Positions 7,176 to 15,207 are shown, counted from the first letter of the stretch. The stretch is 64,000 nucleotides of DNA from CAIOGI01 sp964561875 (GCA_964561875.1 CAZLQL010000003.1:1-64000); one strand, 5' to 3'. Numbers and translations: made by a program. Notes: generated by a model from the letters alone, not told the origin.

Positions 7176-8063
7176 CTATATACCACAGATAATACACACA
7201 TTTGTACCAGATAGTTTTCTTGTATAAGAATCTTTTATAAGTCCGACAATAGATAAAACACCATTCGGAGATATATCCATACCAGTATTGTTCTTAACAA
7301 TATCCATGGCGTTTAAAATTTCTTCATTTGTCGCTATAAAACATTTACTACCAGAATCTTTTATAAGTTTTAATAGTGCCTCTTTTCTAAAAGCGGTTTT
7401 ATCGACTATTGCATCGGCAACAGATATCTCATTTTTTGGAATGTCTTCTGTTATGTTGTCGACCATATAGTGACATGATGATGTTTGTATAATATTTACT
7501 TCTATATCTTTTTTATTTTTAATAAAATATTCAAGTAGTGCTTGTGCTGTTGTTCCAGATGATGAACCTATATAAACTCTTTTTACACCAGGAATATCTA
7601 TTATCTCTTTTGCTAAACTCTCATAACCCAATAGGGCATTGTCATCGGTAGATTGTCTTAAACCTTTTATACTCTCATCTTTTGTTCTTTCAAACAAAGA
7701 CTGTAAAGGTTTTTCAACTTGATTTAATCTTATATTTTCATCTATCAAATCATTTATCTTTTTTAATTTTATTTTATTTACTTTATTACCAACTAAAATT
7801 TCTAGCTTTATTTTATCTTCTCTTTTTTCATTTATCCCTTTTATATATAGCCCCGCAGCCAAACCAGCGTTTCCAGATGATGATATAACAAACTCCTTTA
7901 TACCTTGTTCCAAGTATATATCTATCATTTTAGGTATAGATCTACCTTTGTGTGAACCGTAGACATGCTTATCCTCTCTTTTTAGCACTACATTTTTAAC
8001 CTCTAAAATTTCATTTAGAGCCGGGTATTCTTCGTTTGGAGTTGTAACTTTATCTATATGCAT
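7176..8063 (-). CDS. PLP-dependent enzyme, threonine synthase/cysteine synthase fold
   Basis: The 295-residue product belongs to the fold-type II PLP enzymes. KREDKHVYGSHKGRS (28-42) matches the KxE...SxK Schiff-base motif, with Lys39 as the likely PLP lysine. SSSGNAGLAAG (61-71) is the substrate Asn loop and GSSSGTTAQA (near 170) the phosphate-binding loop. It is shorter than threonine synthase or cysteine synthase, and lacks an obvious regulatory domain. The substrate cannot be told from sequence; candidates include serine or threonine dehydratase-, synthase- or diaminopropionate-type chemistry. It diverges from the LysW-like gene across 49 bp and sits inside the cell-wall block. Confidence 0.8.
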   Translation of the reverse strand: MHIDKVTTPNEEYPALNEILEVKNVVLKREDKHVYGSHKGRSIPKMIDIYLEQGIKEFVISSSGNAGLAAGLYIKGINEKREDKIKLEILVGNKVNKIKLKKINDLIDENIRLNQVEKPLQSLFERTKDESIKGLRQSTDDNALLGYESLAKEIIDIPGVKRVYIGSSSGTTAQALLEYFIKNKKDIEVNIIQTSSCHYMVDNITEDIPKNEISVADAIVDKTAFRKEALLKLIKDSGSKCFIATNEEILNAMDIVKNNTGMDISPNGVLSIVGLIKDSYTRKLSGTNVCIICGI

Positions 8064-8112
8064 ATTGATATACTACACTCTTTTGTGTACTATTAGAAGT
8101 ATACAGAAATAT

Positions 8113-8277
8113 ATGAAATCAATTTGTCCAGAATGTAAAAACAACATAGATTTATCAAGATACACAAATATCAAAGAGGGTATGGTTATTGAATGTAATC
8201 ACTGCGGTATTACTCTACTTATAAAAAATATAAAAGACAACGTTATCGGTACAGATATAGTTGATGAAGGTAAATAA
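8113..8277 (+). CDS. LysW-like zinc-ribbon protein (54 aa)
   Basis: The protein begins MKSICPEC and has a second pair CNHC near residues 30-33, giving a four-cysteine zinc ribbon, followed by an acidic tail. The size and arrangement match the LysW/amino-group carrier family, in which the C-terminal glutamate of EDWGE is the attachment point for a substrate. Here the tail ends in VDEGK, so the canonical terminal glutamate is absent and a carrier role is doubtful. The start at 8113 was chosen over TTG 8065 because homologous zinc ribbons begin just before the first CPxC. It diverges from the PLP-enzyme gene and converges on the Mpl-like gene 4 bp away. Confidence 0.7.
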   Translation: MKSICPECKNNIDLSRYTNIKEGMVIECNHCGITLLIKNIKDNVIGTDIVDEGK

Positions 8278-8281
8278 CTAT

Positions 8282-9661
8282 TTATTTACTTAGTTTTTGA
8301 ACTGTTTCTTCTATCATTCCTCTGAATCCATGTGACCCAAGAAAGGCAATTACATCGCCTTTTTTTGTGTTGTCTATAAGGAAGTTTACTAATTCATCGT
8401 CATTATCAATATATTTTGTATTCTTATGAGTCTTTGAAATGGTCTCAGACAATTCGTTTCCTTCCATTGGTTTTTCGGCACCATCTTCACTTATTTTAAG
8501 TTTTGAAAGTCTGGGTATTATCACAATATCTGCACTATCAAATGCATTGTCATAAAGTGCGCTTGTATTTCTTTCTCTACCACCAATGTTTGGCTCAAAT
8601 ATGGTTATTATTTTGCCTTCATATATAGATCTTAAACTGTTCAAAACAGATATTGCTTTTTCTCCAGAATGGGCAATATCATCGAAAACCTTTATATCTC
8701 CATCAAGTCTTTTTTCAAGTCTTCTCTTCATTCCTTTAAATTTTGCAATAGATTTTATTATTTTCTCAGGATTTATACCTATACTATTTGCCATAGCAAA
8801 AGCACCTGCTATATTTTCTGCTTGGAAACTACCAAGAAGATTTGATTGGATTTTGTATGTTTCGCCATTATTTTCAATATCAAAGACTAGACCTTCTTTT
8901 GTTTGTTTTATGTTTTTGTATATATAATCAGCATTTTCTTTACCATAAAATATTGCATTTTTAATTACTTTCTTTATACCCTCATTGTCTTTATTGGCTA
9001 CAATTATTCCATCTTTGGGTATGCTGTCTATTAACTTTCTAAATACTTCAAAATAGCTTTCTTCGGTAGGGTATAGATCTGCATGATCCCAAGATATTGC
9101 AGTTAGTAATAAGTGATTTGGTTTATAATAGTAAAATTTTGGTTTATTATCCCAAATAGCAGTTTTGTATTCATCACCTTCAACCACACTTATATTTGAA
9201 TCAGATATCATTCCTGATTTATGAGATAAAGAAACTCCCCCTGTAAAATAACTTGGTTTCAAATCGTTATCTATTAAAATAAAAGATAGAAGAGAAGAAA
9301 TTGTAGTTTTACCCCATGTTCCCGTTACTACAATCGATTTATCCTTAACCACATATCTACCTATTGCTTCTGCAAAAGATAGTACTTCTATACCTTTTTC
9401 TTTTGCATATATTATTTCTGGATTATTTAGACTAGTACCGCTTCCACCTGCGATTATTACTTCTGGTTCGCCTATATTTTCTGGGTGCCATCCAGCATAA
9501 AATTCTACTCCATTTTTTTCTAGATCAGTAGATACAGGAGGGAAGAAACCCTTATCTGAGCCTGTGATTTTATATCCATGGTCTTTTAGAGCTATAGCCA
9601 AAGCGCTAGTAGCTACACCACAAATACCAACAAAATGAATATGAGTTTTTTTATGATTCAT
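8282..9661 (-). CDS. MurC/Mpl-like UDP-N-acetylmuramate ligase
   Basis: The 459-residue product has the MurC/Mpl signature HFVGICGVATSALA (9-22), the ATP loop GTWGKTT (114-120), the acidic GDEY (162-165), the magnesium-site block WDHADLYPT (191-199) and a C-terminal domain with DDIAHSGEKA (327-336). MurC adds L-alanine to UDP-MurNAc; Mpl attaches recycled tripeptide. The motif WDHADLY favours the Mpl branch, but a CPR MurC is possible. Two departures are visible: Trp in the P-loop position usually held by His, and DDIAHS where the family has DDxxHHP. The start at 9661 fits a TATAAT (9673-9668) ending 6 nt upstream; ATG 9676 overlaps the upstream gene. Confidence 0.85.
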   Translation of the reverse strand: MNHKKTHIHFVGICGVATSALAIALKDHGYKITGSDKGFFPPVSTDLEKNGVEFYAGWHPENIGEPEVIIAGGSGTSLNNPEIIYAKEKGIEVLSFAEAIGRYVVKDKSIVVTGTWGKTTISSLLSFILIDNDLKPSYFTGGVSLSHKSGMISDSNISVVEGDEYKTAIWDNKPKFYYYKPNHLLLTAISWDHADLYPTEESYFEVFRKLIDSIPKDGIIVANKDNEGIKKVIKNAIFYGKENADYIYKNIKQTKEGLVFDIENNGETYKIQSNLLGSFQAENIAGAFAMANSIGINPEKIIKSIAKFKGMKRRLEKRLDGDIKVFDDIAHSGEKAISVLNSLRSIYEGKIITIFEPNIGGRERNTSALYDNAFDSADIVIIPRLSKLKISEDGAEKPMEGNELSETISKTHKNTKYIDNDDELVNFLIDNTKKGDVIAFLGSHGFRGMIEETVQKLSK

Positions 9662-9668
9662 TCTGATA

Positions 9669-10310
9669 TTATACATTAACTAATAATTCTTTTACTTCAT
9701 CGATATCGGTCTTCCATTCTTTTCCATCAAACCACTCAATACCTTCAAATTGCAATTTGTATACATCACCAGGTCTTTGTAGGGAGCCAAGATAAACATA
9801 TTTATAATTGTTTTCTTTCGCAAAGTTTATAGTTTTTGTCATCATTATAAGACCCATATCTTTTATAGATTTTTCTATATCATAAAATGGATAACAATAA
9901 TGAATCATTTCATTATTTTTAAATGATATAGCATATCCAGTATTGGAAATATTATCTGAAAAGTTAAATAGTGTATTAAAATTATCTTTTGTTGTGATCA
10001 ATTCCTTTATCTTATTTGCAGAAAAAGCACCGTTTGCTTTTTTATCATAAAAATCTTTTGCCATTTTTCCTATATTCCAATCATAACCTAAGTATGGAAT
10101 CTCAATAATTTTTAATGATATATTTTCTCCTTTTCTTAATATCCTTCGATTTTCACTTGTTAGATTAAATTTAGATATATTTATTCTTACAGATCTAGTC
10201 TGGTGCATCACACCTTTATCGATACGAGTAAATACGTATCCTTCATTATAAAGTTTATTTATATCATGTTTATCACCAATCTTTTTTTCGTCCCAGTGTA
10301 AATATTCCAT
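9669..10310 (-). CDS. Arginyl/leucyl-tRNA-protein transferase-like (ATE/Bpt, GNAT fold)
   Basis: The 213-residue product resembles the catalytic half of ATE1/Bpt aminoacyl-tRNA-protein transferases. The segment RINISKFNLTSENRRILRK near 42-60 corresponds to the family's R-F-x-x-S-x-x-x-R-R-V-L-R block, and YVYLGSLQ...YKLQFEGIEWFDG near the end corresponds to the YVYLGYW...YK...P.E block. The N-terminal cysteine-rich region of ATE is absent. The start at 10310 lies 1 nt after the mraY stop, giving coupling; an upstream codon would extend into mraY. Family members use aminoacyl-tRNA as donor. Placed between mraY and the Mpl-like ligase, it may add an amino acid to a peptidoglycan precursor, in the way Fem proteins do. 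That role is inference. Confidence 0.6.
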   Translation of the reverse strand: MEYLHWDEKKIGDKHDINKLYNEGYVFTRIDKGVMHQTRSVRINISKFNLTSENRRILRKGENISLKIIEIPYLGYDWNIGKMAKDFYDKKANGAFSANKIKELITTKDNFNTLFNFSDNISNTGYAISFKNNEMIHYCYPFYDIEKSIKDMGLIMMTKTINFAKENNYKYVYLGSLQRPGDVYKLQFEGIEWFDGKEWKTDIDEVKELLVNV

Positions 10311-10311
10311 A

Positions 10312-11439
10312 TTAGTGAAGTGCAAGCCAGAAACCAAAAACTACAAATATAAAGTGCAATATCCAAAATCTCATAATAGTTTTTTCTTCGCTCCATCCTA
10401 TCATTTCAAAATGGTGGTGTAGTGGAGCCATACGGAATATTCTTCTGCCCAGTATGTATTTTCCAGCAATTTGAATAAGAACTGATATGGCTTCTATGTA
10501 GAACATAAAACCTAAGAAAAATAGGGTACTTATTTCACCAATTGCAAGAGTGTTTACAGCAAGCAAAGCCCCCAATCCCAAAGATCCTACATCTCCCATC
10601 ATAAATCTGGCTGGTTTAATATTGAAATATGTATATGAGACCAAAGCTCCAACTGCAGTGGCATTCAATACTGCAATTTCTCCAAAACCATTTATCCAAG
10701 ACAATAGTGTTAGTACTGAAAAAGTAGGTATCATCATACCTCCTGCCAATCCATCCATTCCATCAGCTATATTCACCGCATTTGCTGTAAACATAACTAT
10801 GAATATTATTATCGGTATAATGAACCAACCTGCAAAAACTTCATAACCAAAAGGGAAGTATATATAGTGCCAAGCTGGACCTAGTTTGTCATATACCCAC
10901 CAAGCAGTTATAGATCCAGCTATAAACTGAAGTACTAGCTTTTCATGAACAGCAATACCTTTTACTGTTCTTGATCCTATCCACACAGAAGTTCTTTTAA
11001 ATATTGACCAAGGTAAAGTTATTGCATACCATATTCTCATCTTCATTTCTTTGTGTATCTTGATCAGGTGTATTATATGAGACAATTTTCTTGACCTTCT
11101 TTCTGTACCAAATATATTCATAAGATCATCTATACCTCCAAGTATTGCTGAAAGTATCATTACTCCTATAGGTACCCAAGTAAAACTTCTAGACCAGTTA
11201 AAAAGAATTGTTACTATAGCTACAACAACTATAACAAGTAGTCCTCCCATTATTGGAGTGTTATCTTTTCCTTTTCTAGATTCGATTTTACTTAGTTCAA
11301 TCTTAGGATTTTTTATTATATGAAATCTCTTTAGTAAGTGTATGAGTAATGGCGCACATAAAAAAGCTATAGCACAGCTAAATATTGAAAAACCAAGAAT
11401 ATAGCCAAGATCGGCCGTTCCTTCTAGTATGCTTATCAT
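10312..11439 (-). CDS. mraY: Phospho-N-acetylmuramoyl-pentapeptide transferase
   Basis: The 375-residue polytopic membrane protein makes lipid I from UDP-MurNAc-pentapeptide and undecaprenyl phosphate. Family signatures are NIADGMDGLAGGM (near 222-234), MGDVGSLGLGALL (near 282) and the histidine-rich cytoplasmic loop PLHHHFEMIGW (near 340). About ten transmembrane segments can be counted. Catalytic Asp residues of the DD motif correspond to GGIDDLMN (near 92-99). An extra loop after it (TERRSRKLSHIIHLIKIH and beyond) is longer than in E. coli. It is followed at once by the transferase-like gene. Confidence 0.95.
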   Translation of the reverse strand: MISILEGTADLGYILGFSIFSCAIAFLCAPLLIHLLKRFHIIKNPKIELSKIESRKGKDNTPIMGGLLVIVVVAIVTILFNWSRSFTWVPIGVMILSAILGGIDDLMNIFGTERRSRKLSHIIHLIKIHKEMKMRIWYAITLPWSIFKRTSVWIGSRTVKGIAVHEKLVLQFIAGSITAWWVYDKLGPAWHYIYFPFGYEVFAGWFIIPIIIFIVMFTANAVNIADGMDGLAGGMMIPTFSVLTLLSWINGFGEIAVLNATAVGALVSYTYFNIKPARFMMGDVGSLGLGALLAVNTLAIGEISTLFFLGFMFYIEAISVLIQIAGKYILGRRIFRMAPLHHHFEMIGWSEEKTIMRFWILHFIFVVFGFWLALH

Positions 11440-11491
11440 AAGCCAATATTAGCTTAAAATAGGCCTTTTTTCAATGTTAATTAATTTTGTT

Positions 11492-12271
11492 TTAGTCTAA
11501 GAAATTTAGTCTACGTAGTTCAGTTACAGAGTTTTTTGCACTACTAAATGTATAGTTATCATCACTTAATTTTTCACTCTCAATCCATCTTTGATCAATG
11601 ATATTTTTTTCACTGTCGATTATCTCTATTATTCCATCTTTGACTCCATGATTGTATTCACCGTGACTTGGCCAAGCTATAGAATGAGTATAGTGAATTT
11701 TTATAGGTTTAAAATTCTGATATTCAACCTGATATATTATGAGTATATGATTTCTTTCTCCTAAGCCACTATTTTTTTGCATAGTTATCATATCACCAAC
11801 TTTTATATCGTTTATTTTTATTGTTTTAGAATTTTTATTATTTACAAATGTTTCGACATTTGTATTTTCTACAGGTCTTATCATTGCTCTTAGTTTACCC
11901 AATATACCTTTTGAATCAGTAAATTTTAAATTTTTATCTAAACCTCCTTTATTTAGACTTTGGCTAAGACTATTAAATACATAGTATGCATATCCTGAAC
12001 AATCAATACCTATGTCATTGTTTACTAAAAACTTTTTTAAACTATCATTTGTAAATTCATTTGTATCTATTTTTTGAGATATACAAAGTTGTTCTACTTC
12101 ATCAAATATTTCTTTTGGACTACCTTTACCTATTTCAACGCGTAATCTTGCTCTGCCACCTTTATGTTTATTGTTGTAATAGGGAATAGAGCAAATAGCT
12201 TTACCAAATTTGAAATTTGTATATTGATTTATTACTTCTATTGATTTTTCATTTATAAACTTTGTATTCAT
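11492..12271 (-). CDS. NlpC/P60-like cysteine peptidase domain protein
   Basis: The 259-residue product carries GIDCSGYAYYVF (88-99), the Cys motif of the NlpC/P60 and CHAP superfamily, and a plausible catalytic histidine in ERNHILIIYQV further on (near 172). This family cleaves peptide bonds in peptidoglycan stems or cross-bridges, often gamma-D-Glu-diamino acid bonds. No signal peptide is visible, so it either acts in the cytoplasm (precursor or recycling peptides) or is exported by another route. It lies 3 bp downstream of the ATP-grasp gene and upstream of mraY, in one operon. Its substrate is inferred from context. Confidence 0.65.
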   Translation of the reverse strand: MNTKFINEKSIEVINQYTNFKFGKAICSIPYYNNKHKGGRARLRVEIGKGSPKEIFDEVEQLCISQKIDTNEFTNDSLKKFLVNNDIGIDCSGYAYYVFNSLSQSLNKGGLDKNLKFTDSKGILGKLRAMIRPVENTNVETFVNNKNSKTIKINDIKVGDMITMQKNSGLGERNHILIIYQVEYQNFKPIKIHYTHSIAWPSHGEYNHGVKDGIIEIIDSEKNIIDQRWIESEKLSDDNYTFSSAKNSVTELRRLNFLD

Positions 12272-12274
12272 TTT

Positions 12275-13402
12275 TTAAATCAATGATTCCAATATAGCTT
12301 TTCCTCTTTTATTAAATTTATTATGTGATTCCATTATTCCCATATTTGACTGGATTCTTATTAAATCACTATTTAATTTCGTATTGTTGTATTTGATTAT
12401 ATTATATCCGAGGTCCTTTAGAGTATTTGTATCTACAGTAATATCATTCTTTGTAACTCTTTTTACTATTTGAGCCCCGTCATTTATTTCTATGGTGTCT
12501 TCATCTATTTCTTCATCTAAAAGTGACTTTATATGTGCTTCAAATACTGTAATACCTTTAAGACCCTCATTTCTATTTTGGATTTGAAGCTTTGACTCAA
12601 ATGTTGTAGACGCAGGTTGTCTAGCATTTATTTCTATTAAGTATATTTTATCTAGTTCTTCATCGTAAATAACATCTATTCCAAACAATCCTTTCCATCC
12701 AGAGTTACGCATTTTATCTGCTACTTTTTTTGATATATTTTGTATTTCTTCTATTTTATTTTCTGTAAGGATTGATGGTGGTACACTCCAATCATTTCCT
12801 ATTGTACTCATCTGATTGTCGGTAAAGGGTAGTACACCTGTTATTTGATAGCTTATGTTTCCAAATAAGTTTTTATTTTTCCCCACAATAATGTTTTGTG
12901 TAAACATGGGTCCTTTAATGTATTTTGTAACTCTAGCTTCTCTATTTGGGAATTTGGCTTTTATTTCGGTAAGATCTTTTTCTTGATTGATTAAAAATGT
13001 TCCTTCTCCAGTATGGCTATGTGCCCACTGAAGTACAAACACTTCTTTTTCCCAGACTATATCTTTTGCCAACTGGATCTTGTGGGGCGGTAAGAATTCT
13101 TTTCCTATATCTGATAACCATTCTGTTTGAGTAATTTTATTTTCAATCTTCTCTGCAAGTTCTGCACTTGGGTTTAGTAAATTAATATCATTTTCTTTTG
13201 CAATATTTTCAATCTGAATATTATTTTTAAATACCAAGACTGAAAGTTTTTCTTTTTTAATATTGTCTAGTGTAGATTTTTCTGATATCAAGGAAAGTGT
13301 ATCTTTTTCACCATGTTCAGAAAGTATTGAATAAAATTCATTTTCAGGCATAGAATCCGCCCTCTCTCTATCTCTTGTTATGTATAGTATTTTCTTTTTC
13401 AT
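12275..13402 (-). CDS. ATP-grasp ligase of unknown substrate
   Basis: The 375-residue product has an N-terminal Rossmann-like part, and an ATP-grasp core recognisable by GEGTFLI (ATP-binding glycine-rich loop), the central strand VTKYIKGPMFTQNIIV and the metal-binding end GLFGIDVIYDEELDKIYLIEINARQPAST, where E and N are the usual magnesium ligands. ATP-grasp enzymes form amide or similar bonds through acyl phosphates, as in Ddl or RimK-type ligases. It does not look like a standard D-Ala-D-Ala ligase. First gene of the minus-strand cell-wall operon, with an extended -10 (TGGTATAGT, 13423-13415) and a leader of about 6 nt, so it may amidate or extend a murein precursor; this is inference. Confidence 0.75.
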   Translation of the reverse strand: MKKKILYITRDRERADSMPENEFYSILSEHGEKDTLSLISEKSTLDNIKKEKLSVLVFKNNIQIENIAKENDINLLNPSAELAEKIENKITQTEWLSDIGKEFLPPHKIQLAKDIVWEKEVFVLQWAHSHTGEGTFLINQEKDLTEIKAKFPNREARVTKYIKGPMFTQNIIVGKNKNLFGNISYQITGVLPFTDNQMSTIGNDWSVPPSILTENKIEEIQNISKKVADKMRNSGWKGLFGIDVIYDEELDKIYLIEINARQPASTTFESKLQIQNRNEGLKGITVFEAHIKSLLDEEIDEDTIEINDGAQIVKRVTKNDITVDTNTLKDLGYNIIKYNNTKLNSDLIRIQSNMGIMESHNKFNKRGKAILESLI

Positions 13403-13414
13403 TTTATTTAAAAC

Positions 13415-13446
13415 ACTATACCATATTATGAAATACCGTGTATAAT
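13415..13446. promoter_or_regulatory. Divergent promoter pair between ATP-grasp and small membrane gene
   Basis: On the minus strand TGGTATAGT ends 12 nt before ATG 13402. On the plus strand TATAAT (13441-13446) precedes ATG 13477 by 30 nt. The two promoters lie back to back in a 74-bp spacer. Confidence 0.6.
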
Positions 13447-13476
13447 AGACTCACATTAGTTTTTTATTTAAATTTT

Positions 13477-13674
13477 ATGTCAAAAAGACAATTACTTTCT
13501 CTTATAGGTGTTTGGAATATATTCTTTCTTTTTTTAGGTATACCTACTGCTTGGGATAAAATACTTTCAATTTTAGTCGGTATTATCATTATTGTGATTG
13601 CTTACAGGTTGCCCTATGAAGAGAAGAATAAAATAGCCACTGACAAAGAAGAGACATTCATAGAAAATAAATAA
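13477..13674 (+). CDS. Small two-helix membrane protein (65 aa)
   Basis: The start at ATG 13477 gives 65 residues. Two hydrophobic segments are visible, roughly residues 6-23 and 27-46, joined by a short IPTAWDK turn, then a charged tail with EEKNKIATDKEE. No motif is recognisable. It lies 5 bp upstream of the glycosidase-like gene and probably shares its transcript. It may help membrane anchoring or act as a regulator, but nothing in the sequence shows which. Confidence 0.7.
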   Translation: MSKRQLLSLIGVWNIFFLFLGIPTAWDKILSILVGIIIIVIAYRLPYEEKNKIATDKEETFIENK

Positions 13675-13679
13675 TATAA

Positions 13680-14855
13680 ATGATTCCGAAAGTTCTTTAC
13701 AAAAACAGTTTAATTGCAAGTAGTACAGTAGCTGTTATTGTAATAATTTTATTTTTTATAAATAAAATACCTTTTACATATCAGGCATACACTAGCGCTG
13801 TAGATGATGGAGTGTCTTCCACTACAATATTACTCAATAGACGTATTCCAAGACATGTAAAGACACCAGAACCACTAAAAGCTATTTATATGACTAGTTG
13901 GGTTGCTGGTAGTGAAAGGTTGAGAAGTAAACTTATTGATTTTATTGATACTTCTGAATTGAATGCAGTAGTTATAGATATAAAGGACTATACCGGTCGT
14001 ATTTCTTTTGAAGTAAATGATGAGAAGTTAAAAGAGGTTGGATCAGTTGAAAAAAGAATTACTGATATAGATGAATTAATCGAGAGATTGCATGATAAAG
14101 GTATATATGTAATTGGTAGAATATCTTGTTTTCAAGATTCTTATTTTGTAAAAAGATATCCTCAATATGCAGTAAAGACAAAAAGCGGGGAAGTTTGGAA
14201 AGATTATAAAGGTATAAGTTGGCTTGATGCTGGAGCTGTACCCGTATGGGATTATTTGGTAAATATTGGAAATGAAGCATATAAAATAGGCTTCGATGAA
14301 TTAAATTTTGATTATATTAGATTTCCTTCAGATGGAAATATGAATGATATTTCATATTCATATGCAAATGGAAGATCAAAACCAGATGTATTAAAAGATT
14401 TTTTTGCACATTTAGATAAAGAATTTAGAAATAAAGATATACCAATATCAGCAGATTTGTTTGGTATGACAACTTCAAATAATGATGACTTGGGTATAGG
14501 GCAGATACTTGGAAATGCCCTTATACATTTTGATTATGTTGCGCCTATGATTTATCCATCTCACTACCCACCAAATTTTAACGGTTGGCCAAATCCTGCA
14601 AAAGAACCTTATGCAGTTATAAAGTTTGCTCTTGAAAAAGGTAAAGAAAAAGCAGATCTTGCTAGTACTAGTCCAAATAAGCTGAGACCTTGGTTACAAG
14701 ATTTCGGTATAAATGGGGTGACTTATACTCCTGATATGGTACGTACACAGATACAAGCTACTTATGATGTTGGGCTTACTAGTTGGATGATGTGGAATGC
14801 TTCAAATGTATATTCTACTTCTGCTTATAAAACTGAATTAAATAATAAAAAATAA
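13680..14855 (+). CDS. DUF4015 putative glycoside hydrolase, membrane-anchored
   Basis: The 391-residue product begins with a hydrophobic signal anchor (about residues 10-30) and then a TIM-barrel-like domain of the DUF4015 type. Visible family blocks are IYMTSWVAGSERLRSK, AVVIDIKDYTGRISF, FDELNFDYIRFPSDG (with acidic residues at a strand end, as in glycosidases), ISADLFGMTT, DYVAPMIYPSHYPP and PWLQDF. The acidic residues in NFDYIRFP and SADLFG are likely active-site candidates. It probably acts outside the cell on cell-wall or capsular glycan. Catalytic activity of this family has rarely been shown. Confidence 0.85.
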   Translation: MIPKVLYKNSLIASSTVAVIVIILFFINKIPFTYQAYTSAVDDGVSSTTILLNRRIPRHVKTPEPLKAIYMTSWVAGSERLRSKLIDFIDTSELNAVVIDIKDYTGRISFEVNDEKLKEVGSVEKRITDIDELIERLHDKGIYVIGRISCFQDSYFVKRYPQYAVKTKSGEVWKDYKGISWLDAGAVPVWDYLVNIGNEAYKIGFDELNFDYIRFPSDGNMNDISYSYANGRSKPDVLKDFFAHLDKEFRNKDIPISADLFGMTTSNNDDLGIGQILGNALIHFDYVAPMIYPSHYPPNFNGWPNPAKEPYAVIKFALEKGKEKADLASTSPNKLRPWLQDFGINGVTYTPDMVRTQIQATYDVGLTSWMMWNASNVYSTSAYKTELNNKK

Positions 14856-14932
14856 ATATTTAAATTATCTTTTTATTATATTAAAGAGAAACTATAAAAA
14901 TCTCCTAGCTTTAAATTTAAATAAATAATTTT

Positions 14933-14962
14933 TTGACATATTTTTATAAAGCGTGCTATATT
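14933..14962 (+). promoter_or_regulatory. Promoter of the structured RNA
   Basis: A consensus TTGACA (14933-14938), 18 bp, then TATATT (14957-14962). It is the best -35 hexamer in the window. Transcription should begin near 14968, at the first base of the RNA's closing stem. Confidence 0.75.
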
Positions 14963-14968
14963 TATGTT

Positions 14969-15085
14969 GCCCAGGTCCTGAAAGATGTTGAGAGACAGCA
15001 TGCGTGCTGCCTCTCTACTGGCATCACACCTCGCGAGAGGCACGCGTGATGCTAGCACCTCCAAGCATCAAATAGGGGCCTGGGC
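14969..15085 (+). ncRNA. Structured small RNA with exposed CACCUCC, unknown class
   Basis: The 117-nt segment is GC-rich in an AT-rich context. It folds as a multi-branched structure: closing stem GCCCAGG (14969-14975)/CCTGGGC (15079-15085); short stem GATG (14984-14987)/CATC (15066-15069); hairpin GAGAG-CAGCA/TGCTG-CTCTC (14990-15015); hairpin GCATCAC (15021-15027)/GTGATGC (15046-15052) holding CCTC-GCGA-GAGG with a GNRA loop. The unpaired segment TAGCACCTCCAA (15053-15064) contains an anti-Shine-Dalgarno-like CACCUCC. It lacks the SRP RNA tetraloop motif, tmRNA T-arm and 5S features. Its own promoter and terminator flank it. An open frame through it has no stop before the terminator, so it is not coding. 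Structure was worked out by hand. Confidence 0.75.
15053..15062 (+). promoter_or_regulatory. Site complementary to the SD/start region of the gene at 15290
   Basis: TAGCACCTCC in the small RNA is perfectly complementary over 10 nt to GGAGGTGCTA at 15281-15290, which covers the Shine-Dalgarno and the first base of the start codon of cassette 2. CCTCC could instead pair with GGAGG in the RNA's own terminator arm (15108-15112), which would make it an antiterminator. Confidence 0.5.
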
Positions 15086-15092
15086 ACCACAC

Positions 15093-15119
15093 AAAACCTT
15101 CTTTCGGGAGGGTTTTTTT
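15093..15119 (+). terminator. Terminator of the structured RNA
   Basis: AAAACCTTC pairs with GGGAGGGTTTT around a TTTC loop, followed by seven T. It lies 8 nt after the closing stem. Confidence 0.8.
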
Positions 15120-15141
15120 ATTTATGTAAAGTTATACACAT

Positions 15142-15173
15142 ATATTTACCATAATATTTACCTTATATTTACA
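15142..15173 (+). repeat. Three helically phased direct repeats upstream of cassette 2
   Basis: ATATTTACC at 15142-15150 and 15154-15162, and ATATTTACA at 15165-15173. Spacing is 12 and 11 bp, about one helical turn, and the last copy ends 5 bp before the -35 box. This is the arrangement of a regulator-binding array. The surrounding DNA is AT-rich, so chance similarity cannot be excluded. Confidence 0.5.
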
Positions 15174-15178
15174 CAGCA

Positions 15179-15207
15179 TTGCATTTTATTGTCTAAAGAG
15201 TTATTAT
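15179..15207 (+). promoter_or_regulatory. Promoter of small cassette 2
   Basis: TTGCAT (15179-15184), 17 bp, TATTAT (15202-15207). Transcription should begin near 15214, giving an unusually long leader of about 76 nt for this genome. Confidence 0.65.

Noticed and set aside
14969..15085. SRP RNA, tmRNA, 5S or 6S identity for the RNA
   Set aside because: No GGAA-capped SRP helix 8, no T-arm or tag frame, no 5S loop C motif, and no long 6S-type open bubble.
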